Of a stretch of 64,000 nt of DNA, positions 43,264 through 51,875 are shown one piece after another. Location of the stretch: NCBI RefSeq assembly GCF_036421855.1, contig NZ_JAZGOK010000001.1. The stretch is one strand, 5' to 3'. Made by a program: the position numbers and the translations under genes. How positions within the stretch are numbered: position 1 is the stretch's first letter; every line of letters begins with the position of its first letter. The notes beneath the pieces are model-generated. The model was not told the origin of the DNA. It ran no database searches and saw only the letters and a program-made list of their open reading frames with translations. The DNA comes from Georgenia_B sunbinii. Lineage in GTDB: Bacteria; Actinomycetota; Actinomycetes; Actinomycetales; Actinomycetaceae.

Positions 43264-44103
43264 TCAGGCTCCGACGCGGAAGCGGGCGAAGCCCGTCACC
43301 TTGCCGCCGGCAGCCTCGACGATCTTGCCGACCGTCGACTTCGGGTCACGCGCGAAGGGCTGGTCCAGCAGGACGACCTCCTTGAAGAAGCCACCGACAC
43401 GACCCTCGATGATCTTCGGCAGCGCGGCCTCCGGCTTGCCCTCGTTGCGCGAGGTCTCCTCGGCGATCCGACGCTCGCCGGCGACAGTCTCCTCCGGGAC
43501 GTCCTCACGGGTGAGGAAGCTCGGGGAGAACGCCGCGATGTGCATCGCGACGTCCCGGGCGACCTCTGCCGCGGCGGCATCGGTGGCCACGAGCACGCCG
43601 ACCTGCGGGGGCAGGTCCTTGGCGGTGCGGTGCAGGTAGCTCGTCACCTTCTCGCCCGAGACACGGACGACCCGGCGCACGACGAGCTTCTCGCCGAGGG
43701 TCGCGGCGGTCTCCGAGACCAGCTCGCCCACGGTGGTGTCACCGGTGGGGGCGGCAAGCAGTGCCTCGACGTCTGCGGCGCCGGTGGCGACCGCGGCGGC
43801 GAGCACCTTGTCGGCGAGCGCGACGAAGATCTCGTTCTTTGCGACGAAGTCCGTCTCGGAGTTCACCTCGACGAGGACGCCGGTCTCGCCGTCGCCGTCG
43901 GCGACGACCTCGACCGCGACGAGGCCGTCGGAAGCGGCCCGGTCCTCACGCTTGGCCACGCCCTTGAGCCCCTTGACGCGGATGATCTCCAGCGCCTTCT
44001 GCGAGTCGCCGTCGGCCTCGTCGAGGGCCTTCTTGACGTCGAGCATGCCGGCGCCGGTCTTCTCGCGCAGGGCCTTGATGTCAGCGGCTGTGTAGTTCGC
44101 CAT
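43264..44103 (-). CDS. tsf: Elongation factor Ts
   Basis: Nucleotide exchange factor for EF-Tu. The N-terminal UBA-like domain ALREKTGAGMLDVKKALDEA and the core motif VNSETDFVAKNEIF are clear. The 279-residue length is typical. The ATG at 44103 follows rpsB by 30 bases, forming the conserved rpsB-tsf operon. Confidence 0.97.
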   Translation of the reverse strand: MANYTAADIKALREKTGAGMLDVKKALDEADGDSQKALEIIRVKGLKGVAKREDRAASDGLVAVEVVADGDGETGVLVEVNSETDFVAKNEIFVALADKVLAAAVATGAADVEALLAAPTGDTTVGELVSETAATLGEKLVVRRVVRVSGEKVTSYLHRTAKDLPPQVGVLVATDAAAAEVARDVAMHIAAFSPSFLTREDVPEETVAGERRIAEETSRNEGKPEAALPKIIEGRVGGFFKEVVLLDQPFARDPKSTVGKIVEAAGGKVTGFARFRVGA

Positions 44104-44133
44104 GTGCAATCTCTCCGGAGTGTTGAGGGTGGC

Positions 44134-45228
44134 TCAGGCCTGGTCGGCTGCGGGCTTGTCCGCGTCGGCGGGTGCCTCAGCGGCCTCGGCGGGTGCCTCA
44201 GCGGCTTCCGCGGGTGCTTCAGCGGCCTCGGCGGGTGCCTCGGCGGCCTCCGCTGCGGCCTCGGCGGCCGGCGCGTTGTCCGCGGTCTGCGTGGCGTCGG
44301 CGCTCTGGGCGTCGAGCACCGGGGCAGGAACCTCGGCGGTGTCGGCGGCCTCCGCGACGTCGACGGCCTCGTTGGTGGTGCCGGCGACGTGCTGCGCGGC
44401 CTCGACCGCGGCGTCAGGCTGCTCGGCGGCGGCCGGCGAGGCCTGGTCGCTCTGCGTGGCCTCGTGGGTGGCGAGGAGCTCGCGCTCCCACTCGGCGAGC
44501 GGCTCGGCCTCGGTCGGAGCGGCGCCGCCGCTGCCACCGTGACGGACGACGAGGCCCTCGGCCGCGGCGTCGGCGATCACGCGGGTGAGCAGGCCGACCG
44601 CGCGGATCGCGTCGTCGTTGCCGGGGATGCCGTAGTCGACCTCGTCCGGGTCGCAGTTGGTGTCGAGGATCGCGACGACCGGGATGTTGAGCTTGCGCGC
44701 CTCGGCAACCGCGAGGTGCTCCTTCTTGGTGTCGACGATCCACACCGCCGACGGCACCTTGACCATGTCGCGGATCCCGCCGAGCGTGCGCGTGAGCTTG
44801 TCCTTCTCGCGGCGCTGCATGAGCAGCTCCTTCTTGGTGAAGGAGCTGGCGGCGACGTCGTCGAAGTCGACCTGCTCGAGCTCCTTGAGGCGCTGCAGAC
44901 GCTTGTTGACGGTCGCGAAGTTGGTGAGCATGCCACCGAGCCAGCGCTGGTTGACGTAGGGCATGCCCACGCGTGCGGCCTGCTCGGCCACGGCCTCCTG
45001 CGCCTGCTTCTTGGTCCCGACGAACAGGATGGTGCCGCCGTGGGCGACCGTCTCCTTGACGTACTCGTAGGCACGGTCGATGTCGGTCAGCGACTGCTGG
45101 AGGTCGATGATGTAGATACCGTTGCGCTCGGTGAAGATGAAGCGCTTCATCTTCGGGTTCCAGCGGCGGGTCTGGTGCCCGAAGTGGACGCCGCTCTCGA
45201 GGAGCTGGCGCATGGTGACGACGGCCAT
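44134..45228 (-). CDS. rpsB: 30S ribosomal protein S2 with long C-terminal extension
   Basis: The S2 core is recognisable from MRQLLESGVHFGHQTRRWNP, RNGIYIIDLQQS and QRWLGGMLTNFATV. The protein is 364 residues, against about 240 in E. coli. The extra part is an Ala/Glu/Pro-rich tail containing four tandem 21-base repeats at 44165-44248 that encode EAPAEAA. Such tails are known in actinobacteria, but the repeat could vary in copy number. The ATG at 45228 follows AAAGGAC. The leader is about 250 bases long. Confidence 0.96.
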   Translation of the reverse strand: MAVVTMRQLLESGVHFGHQTRRWNPKMKRFIFTERNGIYIIDLQQSLTDIDRAYEYVKETVAHGGTILFVGTKKQAQEAVAEQAARVGMPYVNQRWLGGMLTNFATVNKRLQRLKELEQVDFDDVAASSFTKKELLMQRREKDKLTRTLGGIRDMVKVPSAVWIVDTKKEHLAVAEARKLNIPVVAILDTNCDPDEVDYGIPGNDDAIRAVGLLTRVIADAAAEGLVVRHGGSGGAAPTEAEPLAEWERELLATHEATQSDQASPAAAEQPDAAVEAAQHVAGTTNEAVDVAEAADTAEVPAPVLDAQSADATQTADNAPAAEAAAEAAEAPAEAAEAPAEAAEAPAEAAEAPADADKPAADQA

Positions 45229-45456
45229 GGCTCGTCCTTTCTCGGTGCGAGGTGTCCTCGCACGTCGGGCGCGCCGTACCGGCGGGAGGCCCGTCTCGGT
45301 CGGCACGCAGTTCGGTTGTTCGCATCCGGTCAGGTGACCGCTGCGCCTGGTGCTCACGACCACCGGCACCCGCGGTGAAGCGGGACCTTGCCGGCGAGCC
45401 TCGTCGAGCTGGGTCGGGATGAACCGACTGCGCGACGACATGTGGGCACGCGATGT

Positions 45457-45476
45457 CAGCCGGATGACTCCGGCTG
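45457..45476 (-). promoter_or_regulatory. Hairpin at the predicted 5' end of the rpsB leader
   Basis: Perfect 8-base arms CAGCCGGA and TCCGGCTG around TGAC, located directly after the candidate -10 element on the minus strand. It would form at the very 5' end of the rpsB mRNA and may stabilise it or act in ribosomal autoregulation. Confidence 0.45.
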
Positions 45477-45483
45477 CGCGGCA

Positions 45484-45489
45484 ATCCTA
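45484..45489 (-). promoter_or_regulatory. Candidate -10 element of rpsB
   Basis: The minus strand reads TAGGAT about 256 bases before the rpsB start, the same hexamer as before rpsO. No good -35 is visible upstream, where the sequence is G-rich. The promoter lies 29 bases from repeat array C. Confidence 0.45.
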
Positions 45490-45517
45490 CCGCACCCCCG
45501 CCCCGCACCCTCGCGCC

Positions 45518-45622
45518 GACAGCAGAGTTGTCCCCCACACCACACCTGGCGCCGACAGCGGGATTGTCCGCGAGAGCAGACTTGTCCCCGACAGCGGGAT
45601 CGTCGCCGACAGCGGGATTCTC
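45518..45622. repeat. Intergenic repeat array C, reverse orientation
   Basis: Five units in reverse orientation: GACAGCAGAGTTGTC at 45518, GACAGCGGGATTGTC at 45554, then units beginning at 45572, 45590 and 45608 with an exact 18-base period. It lies between the rpsB promoter region and the divergent M23 peptidase gene. The remaining gap to 45728 contains no other signal that I can identify. Confidence 0.85.
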
Positions 45623-45728
45623 CACGCGTGCTCCCGCACGTTGCTCCACAGCTGCCCGGGCAGTCACGGCGCCCACCCGAGCACCGACGCCGCAAGCGGG
45701 CTCGATGTGGCAGCACGATGATCGTCCG

Positions 45729-46310
45729 ATGGGTATGTGGACGGCAGTCGCGACCGGGACGGCCCTGCTCGCGGTGGGCGGCGCGCTGCTGCTGGGGCAC
45801 CAAGGCGACCGCGACCTCGCGACGTCGTCGACGGTCGAGCTGGCGCGGGCTACCGTCCCCGCCACCGCACCTGACAGCCGTGGCCGGTCGATCTACGACT
45901 GGCCGACAGGCGGCGCTGTACCGCTCGTCCGGGGCTTCGACGGCCCGGACGTCCCGTGGGCAGCGGGCCACCGAGGCGTCGATCTCGAGCTCGATGACGG
46001 CGCGCCGGTGCTGGCAGCGGCGGACGGCGTCGTCGCGTTCGCCGGGCGGGTGGTTGACCGGGGCGTCGTCTCCATCGATCACGACGACGGCGTACGAACA
46101 ACGTACGAGCCCGTCGAGGCGGAGGTGGTCCGGGGCCAGCACGTGTCGCGGGGCGACGTCGTGGGTCGGCTGGCGGGCCGGAGCCACTGCGCTCCGACGT
46201 CGTGCCTCCACTGGGGGGCCCGCCTCGGCAAGGACGACTACATCGACCCGATGGCGCTGCTCCGCGACGAGGTAGTGATCCGGCTGCTGCCGGGGCACGG
46301 ACGTCCCTGA
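45729..46310 (+). CDS. M23-family (LytM/lysostaphin-type) peptidase
   Basis: A 193-residue protein with one N-terminal hydrophobic segment (ATGTALLAVGGALLLG) and a C-terminal M23 domain, whose zinc ligands appear in HRGVDLEL and CLHWGARLG. It would act outside the membrane on peptidoglycan cross-links or as a divisome activator. The ATG at 45729 is used because the frame further upstream is only array C read through. A peptidase gene at this position next to rpsB also occurs in mycobacteria, so the gene itself is ancestral, yet here it is bracketed by repeat arrays C and D. Confidence 0.88.
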   Translation: MGMWTAVATGTALLAVGGALLLGHQGDRDLATSSTVELARATVPATAPDSRGRSIYDWPTGGAVPLVRGFDGPDVPWAAGHRGVDLELDDGAPVLAAADGVVAFAGRVVDRGVVSIDHDDGVRTTYEPVEAEVVRGQHVSRGDVVGRLAGRSHCAPTSCLHWGARLGKDDYIDPMALLRDEVVIRLLPGHGRP

Positions 46311-46360
46311 CTACACCGAGCCGAGCCTCCCAAGAACGTTTCCGGGATCACTCTGCGCGC

Positions 46361-46589
46361 GTCGACAACTCTGCTCTCGGCGAGAAGCCTACTCTCGCAG
46401 ACAAGTCTGCTGTCGGCGAGAAGCCTGCTCTCGCGGACAAGTCTGCTCTCGGCGAGAAGCCTGCTCTCGCAGACAAGTCTGCTGTCGGCGAGAAGCCTGC
46501 TCTCGCGGACAAGTCTGCTCTCGGCGAGAAGTCTGCTCTCGCAGACAAGTCTGCTGTCGGCGAGAGGTCTGCTGTCGCGGACGGTGGGG
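46361..46589. repeat. Intergenic repeat array D, twelve tandem 18-base units
   Basis: Twelve consecutive 18-base units in forward orientation plus a degenerate thirteenth, between convergent M23 and xerC genes. Even units start GGCGAGA and odd ones GCRGACA. Units 3-6 (46397-46468) and 7-10 (46469-46540) are a 72-base duplication differing at one base. Perfect 4-base arms (GAGA/TCTC or GACA/TGTC) bound most seven-base centres. Confidence 0.9.
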
Positions 46590-46592
46590 AAG

Positions 46593-47516
46593 TCAGGCGC
46601 GGGGGTGGGCTTGGCGGTAGGCGGCGCGCAGCCGCTCGGGGGTGACGTGGGTGTAGCGCTGCGTCGTCGCGAGCGAGGAGTGGCCGAGGACCTCCTGGAC
46701 GGTGCGCAGGTCGGAGCCGCCGGCGAGCAGGTGGGTCGCGGCGCTGTGCCGCAGCCCGTGCGGGGCGAGGTCGCGCACGCCGGCGAGCGCGGTGAGCGCG
46801 TGGACCCGCTCGCGCACCGCCCGGACGCCGAGCCGCCCGCCGCGGGCGCCGAGGAACACCGCCGGCGGCGAAGCGGCGGTGGCCAGCGCTGGCCGGCCGT
46901 GGTCGAGCCACTGCCCGAGCGCGCCGTCGGCCGGGATCCCGTAGGGCACCACCCGTTCGCCGCCCCCCTTGCCGAGCACCCGCACGGTGCGTTCGGGCCG
47001 GTCGACCGCTCCGAGGTCGATCCCGACGAGCTCGCTCACCCTCACTCCGGTGGCGTAGAGCATCTCGAGCGCCGCCCAGTCGCGCAGTGCTGCCGGGTCG
47101 CCGTCATCGGCCAGCCGTGCCGCGACCTCGAGGAGGGTCGTGGCCTCCCCGACGTCGAGCACCTCGGGGACCCGCTTGTCCGGCCGGGGGCTCTGCAGCC
47201 GGGCGCCGACGTCCTCGGTGAGATGGCCCTGCCGGTGGGCCCACGTGCTGAACGCGCGGGCTGCCGCGGCGCGGCGCGCGATGGTGGCGCGCGACCGGCC
47301 GGCGCGGGACTGCTCGGCGAGCCAGCGGCGCAGCGCGGTGAGGTCGAGCTCGGCGAGGTCCACGGTGGGCTGACCGCCGTCGTCGTCCTCACGGGCGATG
47401 GTCGCCAGCAACGACCGGGTGTCGCCGAGGTAGGCGCGCACGGTGTGCTCGGACAGGCTCCGCTGCAGCGCGAGATGGCGCCCGAAGGCGTCGAGGAGTC
47501 CGTCGAGGTGCGACAT
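46593..47516 (-). CDS. xerC: Tyrosine recombinase XerC
   Basis: A site-specific recombinase that resolves chromosome dimers at dif, activated by FtsK. The catalytic arginine is in ATGVRVSEL, HGLRHSAATHLL gives HxxR, LGHSSLATTQ the histidine and RYTH the nucleophilic tyrosine. The N-terminal SAM-like domain is present. The 307-residue length fits. The ATG at 47516 is chosen over an upstream GC-rich extension. Its position between rpsB and dprA is the conserved one. Confidence 0.94.
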   Translation of the reverse strand: MSHLDGLLDAFGRHLALQRSLSEHTVRAYLGDTRSLLATIAREDDDGGQPTVDLAELDLTALRRWLAEQSRAGRSRATIARRAAAARAFSTWAHRQGHLTEDVGARLQSPRPDKRVPEVLDVGEATTLLEVAARLADDGDPAALRDWAALEMLYATGVRVSELVGIDLGAVDRPERTVRVLGKGGGERVVPYGIPADGALGQWLDHGRPALATAASPPAVFLGARGGRLGVRAVRERVHALTALAGVRDLAPHGLRHSAATHLLAGGSDLRTVQEVLGHSSLATTQRYTHVTPERLRAAYRQAHPRA

Positions 47517-47587
47517 CCCCCCACCGTGCCGCGCGCATGCCCGCGACGTCGGCCCCCACGCCGGTGGCGGGCGTAGCCGGCTGCGGC

Positions 47588-48775
47588 TCACCGGTCGTCA
47601 CGGGCCCGCCGCCAGCCGCTGCCGTGCCGTTGCACCTCGCCCGCCAGCTCGAGCCGACCGAGGCCGGACCGCACCTCCTCCGGGCTGAGCCCACCGGCGC
47701 GCGCCAGGCTCTGCGGCGTCGCCGCACCACGCGCCGGCATCGCGTCGAGCAGCCGGCCGGCCACCGGGTCGAGGCCGTCGAGCAGGCCCGGCGCGACCGC
47801 CGGCTCGGTAGGCAGGTGGTCGCCGATCGGGGCGAGCAGCTCGAGGACCTCCGCGGCATCGGTGACGCACACCGCGTCGCTCTCGCGCAGCAGCCGGTGG
47901 CAGCCGGCCGACGCCATCGAGGTGACCGGACCGGGCACCGCGGCCACCGGTCGCAGCAGGCCGGCCGCGTGGTTGGCGGTGTTCAGCGCCCCCGAGCGCC
48001 ACGCGGCCTCGACGACGACGCAGACCTGCCCGAGGGCGGCGATGAGCCGGTTGCGCTGGAGGAAGCGCCAGCGGGTAGGAGCACTGCCCGGCGGGAATTC
48101 CGCGACGACGAGCCCGTCGTCGAGGATCCGCTCGAGCAGCGCGGTGTTGCCCGCCGGGTAGAGCCGGTCCACGCCCCCGGCGAGCACCGCACAGGTCGGT
48201 GCGTCCCGGCTGAGCGCGCCGCGGTGGGCGGCGGCGTCGATGCCGTAGGCGCCACCCGAGACGACGACGACGCCACTGCCGGCCAGCCCGCTCGCCAGCT
48301 CGGCCGCGACGTGCTCGCCATAGCCGGTGCTGGCCCGGGCACCGACGACCGCCGCCGTCCGGCGCAGGTCGGTCAGCCGGCCGTGCCCGCGCAACCACAG
48401 CGCCGCGGGTGCGGCGGCCCCGAGATCGTCGAGCGCTGCCGGCCACTGGGGCTCGGCCGGGACGACCAACCGCCCGCCGAGAGAGGCGAGGACGTCGAGC
48501 TCGCGGCGGATGTCGAGGTCGGGCAACCGAGGCAGCCAGCGGGCCACCGACTGCGACCAGCGCGCCTGAGAGGCCTCGCCAGCGCTCATCCAGGACGGCC
48601 GGGCAGCCGCGGCGGCCGGGCCCTGACGCGCCGCGTGGCACAGCCAGTCGAGCGCGCCGGACGCCCCGAGGGCGGCTCGCAGCAGCCCGGCCGCCAGGTC
48701 GCCCGCCTCGGCGAGCCGCGTCCACGCCGCCGCCGCGAGACGCTCGTCGGTGACGTCGAACGGCAGGTCAGCCAT
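47588..48775 (-). CDS. dprA: DNA-processing protein DprA
   Basis: Binds incoming single-stranded DNA and loads RecA during transformation; widely conserved even in species not known to be competent. The Rossmann-like core has VVGARASTGYG, SGGAYGIDAAAHRGAL, AGGVDRLYPAGN and VVEAAWRSGALNTANHA. A winged helix lies at the C-terminus. The 395-residue length is normal. Its start overlaps the comM end by eight bases. Confidence 0.95.
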   Translation of the reverse strand: MADLPFDVTDERLAAAAWTRLAEAGDLAAGLLRAALGASGALDWLCHAARQGPAAAAARPSWMSAGEASQARWSQSVARWLPRLPDLDIRRELDVLASLGGRLVVPAEPQWPAALDDLGAAAPAALWLRGHGRLTDLRRTAAVVGARASTGYGEHVAAELASGLAGSGVVVVSGGAYGIDAAAHRGALSRDAPTCAVLAGGVDRLYPAGNTALLERILDDGLVVAEFPPGSAPTRWRFLQRNRLIAALGQVCVVVEAAWRSGALNTANHAAGLLRPVAAVPGPVTSMASAGCHRLLRESDAVCVTDAAEVLELLAPIGDHLPTEPAVAPGLLDGLDPVAGRLLDAMPARGAATPQSLARAGGLSPEEVRSGLGRLELAGEVQRHGSGWRRARDDR

Positions 48776-50297
48776 AGCTCGCTCCTCGCGTCCGCAGGCT
48801 CATCGCGCCGCCGATCTCGTCGAGCCCGGGCTGGGCGACGCCGGCCAGGTCGGCCAGCGTCCACGCCAGGCGCAGCACCCGGTCCATGCCGCGCAGGCTG
48901 AGGGTGCCGGCGTCCAACGCCCGTTCGAGCGCCACCCGCGGACCGTCGCCGAGACCGTGCTCGGAGGACCGCAACCAGCCACCGGGCACCTCGGCGTTGG
49001 TGCGCCACGGGGTCGGTGCCCACCGGTCCTGCTGGACCTGCCGCGCACGCCGCACCCGGGCGGCGACCTCGGCGCTGCTCTCCGCCGTCGTCGAGAGCTC
49101 CGCGCGGGTGACGGCGGGGACGTCGAGCTGGATGTCGACCCTGTCCAACAGTGGTCCGGACAGCCTCGCGAGGTAGCGGCGGCGCACCAGCGGCGAGCAG
49201 GTGCACCGCAGCCCCTTGCCGGTGGCCTGGCCGCACGGGCACGGGTTGGCGGCGAGCACGAGCTGGAACCGGGCGGGGTACCGGGCGGTGCCGCGGGCGC
49301 GGTGGATGACGAGCTCGCCGTTCTCCAGCGGTTGGCGCAGCGAGTCCAGCACGCGCCGCTGGAACTCCGGCGCCTCGTCGAGCAGCAGCACCCCGCGGTG
49401 CGCGCGGGAGGCAGCACCCGGGCGCGGGACGCCCGAGCCGCCCCCGACGACGGCCGCCGCCGTCGCGGTGTGGTGCGGGTCCTCGAACGGTGGTCGGCGC
49501 AGGAGGCCGGCGGCGGGGTCGAAGGTGCCGGCCACTGAGTGGATCGAGGTGACCTCCAGCGCGGCGTCGTCGTCGAGGTCAGGCAGGATGCCGGGCAGCC
49601 GGGCGGCGAGCATGGTCTTGCCCGCCCCGGGCGGCCCGACGAGGAAGAGGTGGTGCCCGCCGGCCGCCGCGACCTCGAGCGCGAACCGGGCGTCGGGCTG
49701 GCCGAGGACGTCGGCGAGGTCGGCGTCGAGTTGCGGGGGCGGCGGCGCGGCCGGCACCGGGGCGGGCGGCGCGGGCGCAGCGACGTCGAGGCCGTAGTCG
49801 CGCGCCAGCTCGGCGAGGTGGTGGACGCCTCGCACACGGGCGCCGGGAACGAGCCGCGCCTCGGCCAGGTTCCCGGCCGGGACGACGACGTCGCGCCGGC
49901 CGGCGGCCACTGCCGCGGCGACCGCCGGCAGCACGCCGCGGACCGGGTGGATGCGGCCGTCGAGGCCGAGCTCGCCCAGGTGGACCGAGCGGCCGGCCAC
50001 CGCTGCCGCGGGCAGCCCGGACGCCAGCAGGCAGGCGACCGCGACGGCGAGGTCGAAGCCCGAGCCGGCCTTCGGCAGCGATGCCGGGGAGAGGTTGACG
50101 GTGCGGCGCCGGGCCTCCCACGGCAGCTCGCTGGAGGTCACCGCGGCGCGCACCCGCTCCTTGGCTTCCGACAGCGACGCGTCGGGCAGCCCGACGATGA
50201 TGAACGCCGGCAGCCCGTTGGCCACGTGCGCCTCGACCTGGACGAGGTGGCCCGCCACGCCGACCAGTGCCACCGACCAGGTGCGCCCGAGCCCCAC
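48768..50297 (-). CDS. comM: ComM/YifB-family Mg-chelatase-like AAA+ ATPase
   Basis: A hexameric helicase-like ATPase; in Vibrio ComM promotes branch migration during transformation. The N-terminal domain has VEAHVANGLPAFIIVGLPD, Walker A is GPPGAGKTMLAARLPGILP, and NPCPCGQ and LSGPLLDRVDIQLDV are characteristic. The 509-residue length fits. The GTG start is directly next to the yraN stop. Confidence 0.95.
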   Translation of the reverse strand: MGLGRTWSVALVGVAGHLVQVEAHVANGLPAFIIVGLPDASLSEAKERVRAAVTSSELPWEARRRTVNLSPASLPKAGSGFDLAVAVACLLASGLPAAAVAGRSVHLGELGLDGRIHPVRGVLPAVAAAVAAGRRDVVVPAGNLAEARLVPGARVRGVHHLAELARDYGLDVAAPAPPAPVPAAPPPPQLDADLADVLGQPDARFALEVAAAGGHHLFLVGPPGAGKTMLAARLPGILPDLDDDAALEVTSIHSVAGTFDPAAGLLRRPPFEDPHHTATAAAVVGGGSGVPRPGAASRAHRGVLLLDEAPEFQRRVLDSLRQPLENGELVIHRARGTARYPARFQLVLAANPCPCGQATGKGLRCTCSPLVRRRYLARLSGPLLDRVDIQLDVPAVTRAELSTTAESSAEVAARVRRARQVQQDRWAPTPWRTNAEVPGGWLRSSEHGLGDGPRVALERALDAGTLSLRGMDRVLRLAWTLADLAGVAQPGLDEIGGAMSLRTRGASYG

Positions 50298-50660
50298 TCA
50301 GCCCACCGCCCGCAGGTGCTCGACGAGCGCCGGCCGGCCCGGTCGCGGCCACACTGCGACGACGTCGATGCGGACCTGCCCGGCGTGCGTGGTGTGCTCG
50401 GTCAGCCACCGGCCGGCCAGCCGTCGCAGCCGGCCGAGCTTGGCGGGCGTGACCGCCTCGGCGGGGTGCCCGAAGCGCGTGCCGCTGCGGGTCTTGACCT
50501 CGACGAAGGCGATCGCGCCGTCCCGGGTGTCACGGGCGACGATGTCGATCTCGCCCTCGCGGCAGCGCCAGTTGCGCGTGAGGATCTCGAAGCCGTCGGC
50601 CTCGAGCATGGCGGCGGCGATCCGCTCCCCCGCGGCACCGACGTCGTCCTTGGCGGCCAC
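50298..50660 (-). CDS. yraN: YraN-family (UPF0102) endonuclease-like protein
   Basis: A 120-residue protein with the restriction-endonuclease-like core (GEIDIVARD and FVEVKTRSG) shared with Holliday-junction resolvases. Function is not firmly established. It is conserved next to comM and rnhB. The GTG start at 50660 lies in GC-rich sequence with GGAGG a little upstream. Confidence 0.92.
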   Translation of the reverse strand: MAAKDDVGAAGERIAAAMLEADGFEILTRNWRCREGEIDIVARDTRDGAIAFVEVKTRSGTRFGHPAEAVTPAKLGRLRRLAGRWLTEHTTHAGQVRIDVVAVWPRPGRPALVEHLRAVG

Positions 50661-50782
50661 CGGCCATCACCTCCGCGACCAGCGTCGCGCAGGCGCCCGT
50701 CATGGCGACCGGCGGCGGGTGCCACCGGTGGACGGGCACGTCGTCGGGCGGTGCGGTGCAGCAACCCGCCCCGGCCAAGCGG

Positions 50783-51088
50783 TTAGGTGGGCAGGTTGAG
50801 CTCCGCCTTGGGCAGCTCCTCGACGTTGACGTCCTTGAACGTCACCACGCGCACCGACCGGACGAACCGCGCCGAGCGGTACACGTCCCACACCCAAGCG
50901 TCGCCGAGCGTCAGTTCGAAGAACACCTCGCCGCCCGCGGACCGCACCTGCAGGTCGACCTCGTTGGCGAGGTAGAAGCGGCGCTCGGTCTCGACCACGT
51001 AGGAGAACAGCCCCACGACGTCGCGGTACTCGCGGTAGAGGCCCAGCTCCAGGCCGGCTTCGTAGTTCTCCAGATCTTCAGCACTCAC
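50783..51088 (-). CDS. DUF2469 domain-containing protein
   Basis: A 101-residue protein beginning SAEDLENYEAGLELGLYREY and ending with VTFKDVNVEELPKAEL, matching the strongly conserved actinobacterial DUF2469 family, which has no known function. It starts at a GTG at 51088, seven bases after the rnhB stop. Nothing clear is seen in the 122-base gap to yraN. Confidence 0.9.
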   Translation of the reverse strand: MSAEDLENYEAGLELGLYREYRDVVGLFSYVVETERRFYLANEVDLQVRSAGGEVFFELTLGDAWVWDVYRSARFVRSVRVVTFKDVNVEELPKAELNLPT

Positions 51089-51095
51089 CGGTCCA

Positions 51096-51818
51096 TCATG
51101 CCCCTTCGACGGCCAGCGCACGGCCAGCGAGCACCGCGGGCGCCGCCTCCCGGACGGGCAGCCGCCAGGACTGCCGGTGCCACGGCGTGGGGCCCATCGT
51201 CCGTAGCGCGGCGAGGTGCCCCGGCGCGGAGTAGCCCTTGTTGGATTCCCAGCCGTATGCCGCGTGCTGCGGCGCGAGGTCGACCATGAGCCTGTCGCGC
51301 TCGCACTTGGCCAGCACGCTGGCCCCGGCGATGACCGCGCAGCGCAGGTCGCCCTTGATCTCGGTGCGGACCGGCGGCGTCGCTGCCGGCTCACCGAGCC
51401 CGGCGAACAGGTCGACCGGCGGGGTGAGCCAGTCGTGGTTGCCGTCGAGCAGCACGATGTCGGGCACCAGGCCGGCGGTGGCGAGGGTCGCCAGCGCCCG
51501 GGTGCCGGCGAGGCGGAGCGCCGCGATGATGCCGATGGTGTCGATCTCGGCGGCGGCCGCGTGTCCGACGGCGCTGCCGACCGACCACCGCCGCACCGGC
51601 TCGCACAGCGCCTCGCGGGCCTGGGCGGTGAGCAGCTTGGAGTCGCGCAGCCCCCGCGGCAGCCGCCCGGTGGTCGCGTCGACGACGACGACACCGACGC
51701 TCACCGGCCCGGCCAGCGAGCCGCGGCCGACCTCGTCCATCCCGGCGACGAGGCGGTGCCCGGCGTCGAGCAGCTCACGCTCGAGGCGGCGGGTGGGTGG
51801 CGGAGCGACGGGTGGCAC
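51096..51818 (-). CDS. rnhB: Ribonuclease HII
   Basis: Removes ribonucleotides and RNA primers from RNA/DNA hybrids. The acidic active-site residues are in GMDEVGRGSLAGPV and VLLDGNHDW, with the conserved RDSKLLT and ASVLAKCERDRLM. The 240-residue length fits. It lies in the conserved order yraN-DUF2469-rnhB-lepB-rplS. Confidence 0.95.
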   Translation of the reverse strand: MPPVAPPPTRRLERELLDAGHRLVAGMDEVGRGSLAGPVSVGVVVVDATTGRLPRGLRDSKLLTAQAREALCEPVRRWSVGSAVGHAAAAEIDTIGIIAALRLAGTRALATLATAGLVPDIVLLDGNHDWLTPPVDLFAGLGEPAATPPVRTEIKGDLRCAVIAGASVLAKCERDRLMVDLAPQHAAYGWESNKGYSAPGHLAALRTMGPTPWHRQSWRLPVREAAPAVLAGRALAVEGA

Positions 51819-51875
51819 TCCCCCATCGTAGGAAGCCGCGGCGCCGGGTCAAACCTGCCCCGCCGGGACCGGCGC

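Noticed and set aside
45528..45728. Longer N-terminus for the M23 peptidase
   Set aside because: The added 67 residues are array C in translation; the hydrophobic anchor begins right after the ATG at 45729.
46361..46589. CRISPR array
   Set aside because: The repeats are joined directly with no unique spacers, the unit is only 18 bases, and no cas genes are near. It is a tandem satellite-like array.
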